From an uncultured Leuconostoc sp. (GTDB lineage: Bacteria; Bacillota; Bacilli; Lactobacillales; Lactobacillaceae): a stretch of 10,089 nucleotides of DNA. Under the pieces are notes generated by a model. The model saw only the letters and a program-made list of their open reading frames with translations, made no database searches and was not told the origin of the DNA. Of this stretch, positions 6,025-10,089 are shown one piece after another. Location of the stretch: assembly GCA_900554745.1 (NCBI GenBank), contig USIU01000031.1:1-10089 (forward strand), given 5' to 3'. How positions within the stretch are numbered: the stretch's first letter is position 1; every line of letters starts with the position of its first letter. A program made the translations under genes and the position numbers.

Positions 6025-6098
6025 GAAAATATATCAGAAAGTGGAAACGCGGTTGATAATGTGCAAACGCTGCCATTTCCCGCGCTCTGAGAAAATAA

Positions 6099-7655
6099 AT
6101 GACCGAATCAATACCAGTCATTGAGATGCGCCATATCGTCAAAAAGTTTGGCGATTTCGCAGCCAATGATGACATTAATTTAAAAGTCCAACAAGGTGAA
6201 ATTCACGCGTTACTTGGTGAGAACGGTGCTGGAAAATCAACATTGATGAATATTCTCACGGGCTTGTTGCAACCAACTTCAGGGGAAATCTTGATTAATG
6301 GCAAGCAAGTGACCGTTGATTCACCATCGAAAGCTGCCGCTTTGGGCATTGGGATGGTGCATCAACACTTTATGCTCATTGACGCGTTTACCGTAACTGA
6401 AAATATTGTTTTGGGATCAGAAATCACCAAAGGGTTGTCACTGGATACCAAAACAGCAGCTAAAAAGATTCAAGCATTGTCTGAACAATACGGGTTGCAA
6501 GTCGATCCTTACGCCAAGATTTCTGACATTTCTGTGGGTCAGCAACAACGTGTCGAAATTTTAAAGACGCTTTATCGCGGTGCGGATATTTTGATTTTTG
6601 ACGAACCAACAGCGGTGTTGACGCCACAAGAAATCGAAGAATTGATTGCCATTTTGCACAACCTGGCCAAAGAAGGCAAGTCGATTATTTTGATTACCCA
6701 TAAGCTGGACGAAATTCGTGCGGCAGCGGATACGGTGACTGTTATTCGTGCGGGTAAGTCAATTGACACATTCCCCGTAGCGGGTGTGTCATCACAAGAA
6801 TTGGCCGATTTAATGGTGGGTCGCGAAGTGAGCTTTAAGACCGAAAAAATTGATGCGGTCCCTGGCGAAACCGTGCTGCACATTGATAATTTAGAAGTGC
6901 ATGATGCACGTGGTGTAGCTGCTGTCAAAGATTTTTCTCTGGACGTGAGAGCTGGTGAAATTGTCGGTATTGCCGGTATTGACGGTAACGGGCAAACCGA
7001 ACTAATCCAAGGGATTACTGGGTTGACCAAAGTGCAGTCAGGTAGCGTGGTCTTGCAAGGCAAAGACGTGACAAATAAAAAGCCACGTCAAATTACGGAA
7101 GCCGGTGTCGGTCATATTCCCGAAGATCGTCTACGCTTTGGAATGGAAGTTGATATGACGTTGTCAGAGAACTTGGCTTTGCAAACTTACTACAAGGCGC
7201 CTTTGTCACAACATGGGGTCTTACAAGCCGATGAAATGGACAAATTGGCCAACAAGTTGGTCAAGGAGTTTGACGTGCGTTCTGCCGGTATTCATGTTTT
7301 GGCCGGTTCAATGTCTGGTGGTAATCAACAGAAAGCCGTGATTGCCCGTGAATTAAATCGTGATAACGAATTAGTCATTGCGGCACAACCAACACGTGGT
7401 CTGGATGTTGGGGCAATTGAGTATATTCATCAACGTTTAATCGATCAACGCAATGACGGCAAAGCGGTGCTGGTCGTCAGCTTTGAATTAGATGAAATTT
7501 TGAATTTGTCTGACCGTATCGCCGTCATTAATGCGGGTAAAGTTGTCGGCATTGTTGATGCAAAAGATACAAATAAACAAGAATTAGGATTGCTGATGAC
7601 AGGGATGAGTCTAGCCGACGCCCGTGCAGCGCTTAAAGAAGAGGTACACGCCTAA
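6099..7655 (+). CDS. nupO: Nucleoside ABC transporter ATP-binding protein (NupO/NupA type)
   Basis: A 518-residue ATPase with two fused nucleotide-binding domains, energising nucleoside import through the permeases encoded next. Domain 1 has Walker A GENGAGKST (40-48), signature SVGQQQ (145-150), Walker B ILIFDEPT (164-171) and H-loop His201. Domain 2 has a degenerate Walker A GIDGNGQTE (293-301, Gln in place of Lys), signature SGGNQQK (406-412) and a Walker B region VIAAQPTRGLD without the usual Asp-Glu. This asymmetric pattern is normal for the BmpA/Nup (CUT2-like) branch. The ATG at 6099 has only a weak GAGAA site. The stop overlaps the next start by one base (TAATG), showing translational coupling. 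Sugar ATPases of the RbsA type are close relatives, but the permease pair points to nucleosides. Confidence 0.92.
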   Translation: MTESIPVIEMRHIVKKFGDFAANDDINLKVQQGEIHALLGENGAGKSTLMNILTGLLQPTSGEILINGKQVTVDSPSKAAALGIGMVHQHFMLIDAFTVTENIVLGSEITKGLSLDTKTAAKKIQALSEQYGLQVDPYAKISDISVGQQQRVEILKTLYRGADILIFDEPTAVLTPQEIEELIAILHNLAKEGKSIILITHKLDEIRAAADTVTVIRAGKSIDTFPVAGVSSQELADLMVGREVSFKTEKIDAVPGETVLHIDNLEVHDARGVAAVKDFSLDVRAGEIVGIAGIDGNGQTELIQGITGLTKVQSGSVVLQGKDVTNKKPRQITEAGVGHIPEDRLRFGMEVDMTLSENLALQTYYKAPLSQHGVLQADEMDKLANKLVKEFDVRSAGIHVLAGSMSGGNQQKAVIARELNRDNELVIAAQPTRGLDVGAIEYIHQRLIDQRNDGKAVLVVSFELDEILNLSDRIAVINAGKVVGIVDAKDTNKQELGLLMTGMSLADARAALKEEVHA

Positions 7656-8791
7656 TGGCAGCACAAAAAAATTCATTTTCTGTGGCCCTATTCTCAGTTC
7701 TTTTTGGGCTGATTGTTGGGGCCGTTATTATGCTGGTTTTCGGGTACAATCCGATTTCTGGTTACGCCGCGTTACTAGGATCAGCCTTTGGGTCGATGCA
7801 AGACATCGGTGGTGTTTTGACCCAAATGACACCCTTGATTTTAACGGCGCTTGGCTTTGCCGTGGCGCAAACAGCCGGGTTCTTTAATATTGGTTTATCT
7901 GGTCAAGCTTTGGCAGGTTGGGTTGGTTCTGTCTGGTATGCGTTGAGTTTTCCCGATATGCCAGCTTATCTCATGATGCCTAGTGCCATTCTTTTGGGAA
8001 TCGGCTTAGGCGCTATTGCGGGTGCCATTCCTGGTTGGCTACGCGCCCAGTTTGGGGCCAGTGAAGTGATCGTGACGATCATGATGAACTACATTTTGTT
8101 GTTCTTAGGCAATAATATTTTGCAAAATACGATGTCAAAGAGCATTAAAGAATCAGCCGAAACTACCAAGCAAGTTGGCGCCAATGCCTCATTGCAAATG
8201 AAATGGTTAACGGATTTGACCCAAGGATCAAGTATTTCAGCGGGCATTTTCATTGCTTTGATTATGATTGTGGTCATCTGGTTTGTGATGACTAAGACAA
8301 CACTTGGTTTTGAAATTCGTGCCGTCGGTTTGAATGCGGATGCCGCTAAGTATGCGGGGATGTCTGCTAAGCGTAATGCTGTCATTGCCATGGCCATTTC
8401 CGGTGGGTTAGCTGGTTTGGCTGGGACGATTGAAGGATTGGGTAATTATTTGAACTTCTTTACGCAAAACGGATCGCCTGCCATTGGATTTGATGGGATG
8501 GCGGTTGCCTTGCTTGGTAGCGGTTCATACCTAGGTATCCTCGCATCAGCAGCGATTTTCTCTGTTTTGAAGATTGGTGGTCTTGGTATGCCAATGTCTT
8601 CTGGTGTGCCATTTGAATTGGTTGATATTGTGACTGCTTCAATTATCTTCTTCGTTGGCGCGAAGTATTTGATCCAATTGATTCAAAAACGTGTCCACGA
8701 AATGGACGAAAAAGCAGCCCAAGCAGCTGCAGTTAAGAAGGCAGCTAAAGCAGAGTCGGTTGCCGACAAAAATCAGAAAGGCGGTGAATAA
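7655..8791 (+). CDS. nupP: Nucleoside ABC transporter permease 1 (NupP/NupB type)
   Basis: A 378-residue membrane protein of the BPD_transp_2 family, the larger of two permeases forming the transport channel with the ATPase. It starts with a transmembrane segment (about 7-29). It has about eight to ten hydrophobic stretches, including the family motif GFFNIGLSGQALAGW (74-88) and a long GASEVIVTIMMNYILLF stretch. The cytoplasmic LGFEIRAVGLNADAAKYAGM segment is the known ATPase-contact loop (EAA-like). The C-terminal 30 residues are a hydrophilic Lys/Ala-rich tail. The ATG shares its first base with the stop of the ATPase gene; AGAGG lies upstream. It is the middle gene of the nup operon. Confidence 0.92.
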   Translation: MAAQKNSFSVALFSVLFGLIVGAVIMLVFGYNPISGYAALLGSAFGSMQDIGGVLTQMTPLILTALGFAVAQTAGFFNIGLSGQALAGWVGSVWYALSFPDMPAYLMMPSAILLGIGLGAIAGAIPGWLRAQFGASEVIVTIMMNYILLFLGNNILQNTMSKSIKESAETTKQVGANASLQMKWLTDLTQGSSISAGIFIALIMIVVIWFVMTKTTLGFEIRAVGLNADAAKYAGMSAKRNAVIAMAISGGLAGLAGTIEGLGNYLNFFTQNGSPAIGFDGMAVALLGSGSYLGILASAAIFSVLKIGGLGMPMSSGVPFELVDIVTASIIFFVGAKYLIQLIQKRVHEMDEKAAQAAAVKKAAKAESVADKNQKGGE

Positions 8792-8793
8792 AA

Positions 8794-9750
8794 ATGTCAT
8801 TAATGGCGATGTTATCACTCGTAATTTCTAGTACATTGGTTTACTCAACGCCGTTGATTTTCACCTCAATTGGTGGCACGTTCTCAGAACGTGGCGGTGT
8901 CGTTAACGTTGGTTTGGAAGGGATTATGGGCATGGGTGCGTTTGCAGCGGTTGTCTTTAACCTCACTTTTGCCAGCACTTTAGGTGCTGCCACACCATGG
9001 TTTGGCTTGATTGCCGGCGCCGTAGTTGGGTTGCTATTTTCTTTGTTACACGGTGTCGCAACAATTACCTTACGTGCGGATCACATCATTTCGGGTACAG
9101 TCATTAACTTGATGGCGCCAGCTTTGGGTGTGTTCTTAATCAAAGTGCTTTATGGTAAGGGACAAACAGTGCCAATTTCACAAGATTTTGGTTACACATC
9201 GATTCCAGTTTTGTCACGGATTCCGATTTTGGGTGACCTTTTCTTTGCCAAAACATCTGGGCCAGCTTGGCTAGCTATTGTCGTGGCAGTCCTATCTTGG
9301 TACGTCATTTTCAAGACAAAGTTTGGCTTGCGTTTGCGTTCAGTTGGTGAAAATCCACAAGCGGCTGATACATTAGGTTTGAACGTGGCGCGTTTGCGTT
9401 ACTCAGGCGTGATGCTTTCTGGTTTGCTTGGTGGTATTGGTGGTGCGGTGGTCGCACAATCCATTTCATTGAACTATTCAGCCAGCACTATTGTGGGTCA
9501 AGGATTCATGGCGATGGCGGCGATGATCTTTGGACGTTGGAATCCAATTGGTGCACTCGGCGCTTCGCTCTTCTTTGGTTTGTCACAATCATTGGCCGTG
9601 GTTGGGGCGCAATTGCCAGGTTTGAAGAATGTGCCATCGATTTGGCTACAAATCGCACCGTACGTTTTGACAATTATCGTGTTGGTCTTCTTCTTTGGTA
9701 AGACGCGTGCGCCAAAGGCAGACGGTGTCAACTATATTAAGGCGGCTTAA
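8794..9750 (+). CDS. nupQ: Nucleoside ABC transporter permease 2 (NupQ/NupC type)
   Basis: A 318-residue membrane protein, the second and shorter BPD_transp_2 permease. The motif GGTFSERGGVVNVGLEGIMGMGAF (split here as SERGGVVNVGLEG, about 31-43) is characteristic of this half of Nup/BmpA-type transporters. The loop FGLRLRSVGENPQAADTLGL, near residues 177-196, is the expected ATPase contact and mirrors the one in the first permease. Eight or more hydrophobic segments are visible, the last being YVLTIIVLVFFFG. The ATG lies two bases after the previous stop, with AAAGGCGG as ribosome binding site. It is the last gene of the operon; a terminator follows 15 bases later. Confidence 0.92.
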   Translation: MSLMAMLSLVISSTLVYSTPLIFTSIGGTFSERGGVVNVGLEGIMGMGAFAAVVFNLTFASTLGAATPWFGLIAGAVVGLLFSLLHGVATITLRADHIISGTVINLMAPALGVFLIKVLYGKGQTVPISQDFGYTSIPVLSRIPILGDLFFAKTSGPAWLAIVVAVLSWYVIFKTKFGLRLRSVGENPQAADTLGLNVARLRYSGVMLSGLLGGIGGAVVAQSISLNYSASTIVGQGFMAMAAMIFGRWNPIGALGASLFFGLSQSLAVVGAQLPGLKNVPSIWLQIAPYVLTIIVLVFFFGKTRAPKADGVNYIKAA

Positions 9751-9765
9751 GGCAGCTGATTGGTT

Positions 9766-9797
9766 AAAATCCTAGCTGGATTCAGCTAGGATTTTTT
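9766..9797 (+). terminator. Intrinsic terminator of the nup operon
   Basis: AAAATCCTAGCTG (9766-9778), a GATT loop and CAGCTAGGATTTT (9783-9795) form a perfect 13-bp stem with T's continuing to 9797. The flanking A- and T-runs would let it work on both strands, but only the plus-strand operon ends here. Confidence 0.95.
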
Positions 9798-9811
9798 GAT
9801 GCCGTCAAATG

Positions 9812-9837
9812 GCCCGCTGATATTGCCAATAGTGGGC
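9812..9837. repeat. Interrupted dyad upstream of the nucleoside symporter gene
   Basis: The inner dyad TATTG-C-CAATA (9821-9831) is flanked by GCCCGC (9812-9817) and GTGGGC (9832-9837), which pair with one G-T and leave a three-base bulge on the left. It lies about 28 bases before the best -35 box of the next gene and after the nup terminator, so an operator role is possible; no T-run follows. Confidence 0.3.
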
Positions 9838-9864
9838 GATAATATTTTAATTTATAATCGTTTT

Positions 9865-9893
9865 TTGTTGTTATATCGCAGGACTGTTACAAT
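9865..9893 (+). promoter_or_regulatory. Promoter of the NupC-type symporter gene
   Basis: TTGTTG (9865-9870) and TACAAT (9888-9893) are 17 bases apart, giving a start near 9900 and a leader of about 75 bases. A perfect TATAAT at 9853-9858 lies upstream but lacks a usable -35 box. The leader holds a weak 5-bp hairpin GTGAT-AGACA-ATCAC (9923-9937) and no recognisable purine riboswitch. Confidence 0.65.
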
Positions 9894-9974
9894 AGAAGGA
9901 AACACAAATTTTCTCATGTAACGTGATAGACAATCACCAAGGCAGAAATACGAGAGAGTCGAGAGGTAATTAAT

Positions 9975-10089
9975 ATGCTTGTGATCATGAATATACTCAG
10001 TATTCCCATATTTATTGGGATTGCGTATTTGTTTTCAAACGATAAAAAAATATCCAATGGCGATCAGTAGTGACGGTGTTAGCCATTGA
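9975..10089 (+). pseudogene. nupC: NupC-family concentrative nucleoside symporter, 5' end, out of frame at an A7 run
   Basis: From ATG 9975 (AGAGG eight bases upstream) the frame encodes a hydrophobic start, MLVIMNILSIPIFIGIAYLF then SNDKK, like the first membrane segment of CNT/NupC nucleoside-proton symporters. It then meets TAG at 10068 after 31 codons. Adding one A to the run of seven A's at 10044-10050, or slipping back one base, continues as NIQWRSVVTVLAI to the window edge. That is the basic-then-hydrophobic pattern expected in this family (K-x-I-x-W-R-S-V). So the gene is broken by a one-base deletion, misread in a homopolymer, or expressed by slippage. Its own promoter and good ribosome binding site are intact. 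The rest lies outside the window. The family call rests on a short stretch. Confidence 0.62.

Noticed and set aside
5977..6098. Purine (guanine/adenine) riboswitch in front of the nup operon
   Set aside because: The conserved three-way junction core is absent, and only about ten bases precede the terminator-like stem.
5915..6175. A minus-strand open frame of 86 codons across the ktrB-nupO intergenic region
   Set aside because: It overlaps the start of nupO and the nup promoter and leader, has no recognisable protein features, and the structural signals there explain the sequence better.
7624..7887. Second plus-strand frame over the nupO-nupP junction
   Set aside because: It is a shifted reading of nupP; the nupP frame carries the family motifs and the TAATG coupling.

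Overview
The window reads as chromosomal core-type DNA of a low-to-mid GC Gram-positive bacterium, most likely a lactic acid bacterium of the Lactobacillaceae (the Weissella/Leuconostoc side is a guess from overall gene style, not proven). The evidence is purine-rich Shine-Dalgarno sites, A/T-flanked intrinsic terminators, a KtrAB potassium channel, a small WYL-type HTH regulator, a DUF915-like surface hydrolase and a BmpA/Nup-type nucleoside ABC transporter. No insertion sequence, phage gene, tRNA, rRNA or CRISPR array was seen.

Layout. Positions 1-1442 (minus strand) hold the start of an arginine biosynthesis operon: argC followed 20 bases later by argJ, which runs off the left edge. Its promoter, at 1471-1499, is overlapped by repeated ATGCAAT half-sites that look like an ArgR operator. 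Positions 1564-2461 (minus) hold a tightly coupled pair: an unrecognised 129-residue protein and a YbhB/YbcL-type (PEBP) protein, ended by a terminator that contains the PEBP stop codon. Positions 2493-2531 carry a perfect 11-bp inverted repeat whose arms each contain an outward-facing TACAAT -10 box. It divides the minus-strand pair from a plus-strand pair (2558-3734) of an HTH-only regulator and a membrane-anchored alpha/beta hydrolase. A bidirectional terminator at 3742-3769 then separates these from ktrA-ktrB (3768-5853, minus), a potassium uptake channel. The ktrB -10 box lies so close to its ATG that the mRNA may be leaderless.

Positions 5854-6098 are a divergent intergenic region with an extended -10 promoter and a terminator-like leader hairpin in front of nupO-nupP-nupQ (6099-9750, plus). 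These encode the ATPase and two permeases of a nucleoside ABC importer. The usual BmpA-type substrate-binding lipoprotein gene is not next to them. A strong terminator follows, and then the first residues of a concentrative (NupC-type) nucleoside symporter with its own promoter. That last gene goes out of frame at a run of seven A's (10044-10050) and would stay open in the -1 frame, so it is either a pseudogene, a sequencing error, or a slippage-dependent gene.

No clear undescribed multi-gene system was found. The items most worth a second look are the A7 frame break in nupC, the symmetric divergent promoter/operator at 2493-2531, the possibly leaderless ktrB, and the leader hairpin of the nup operon.
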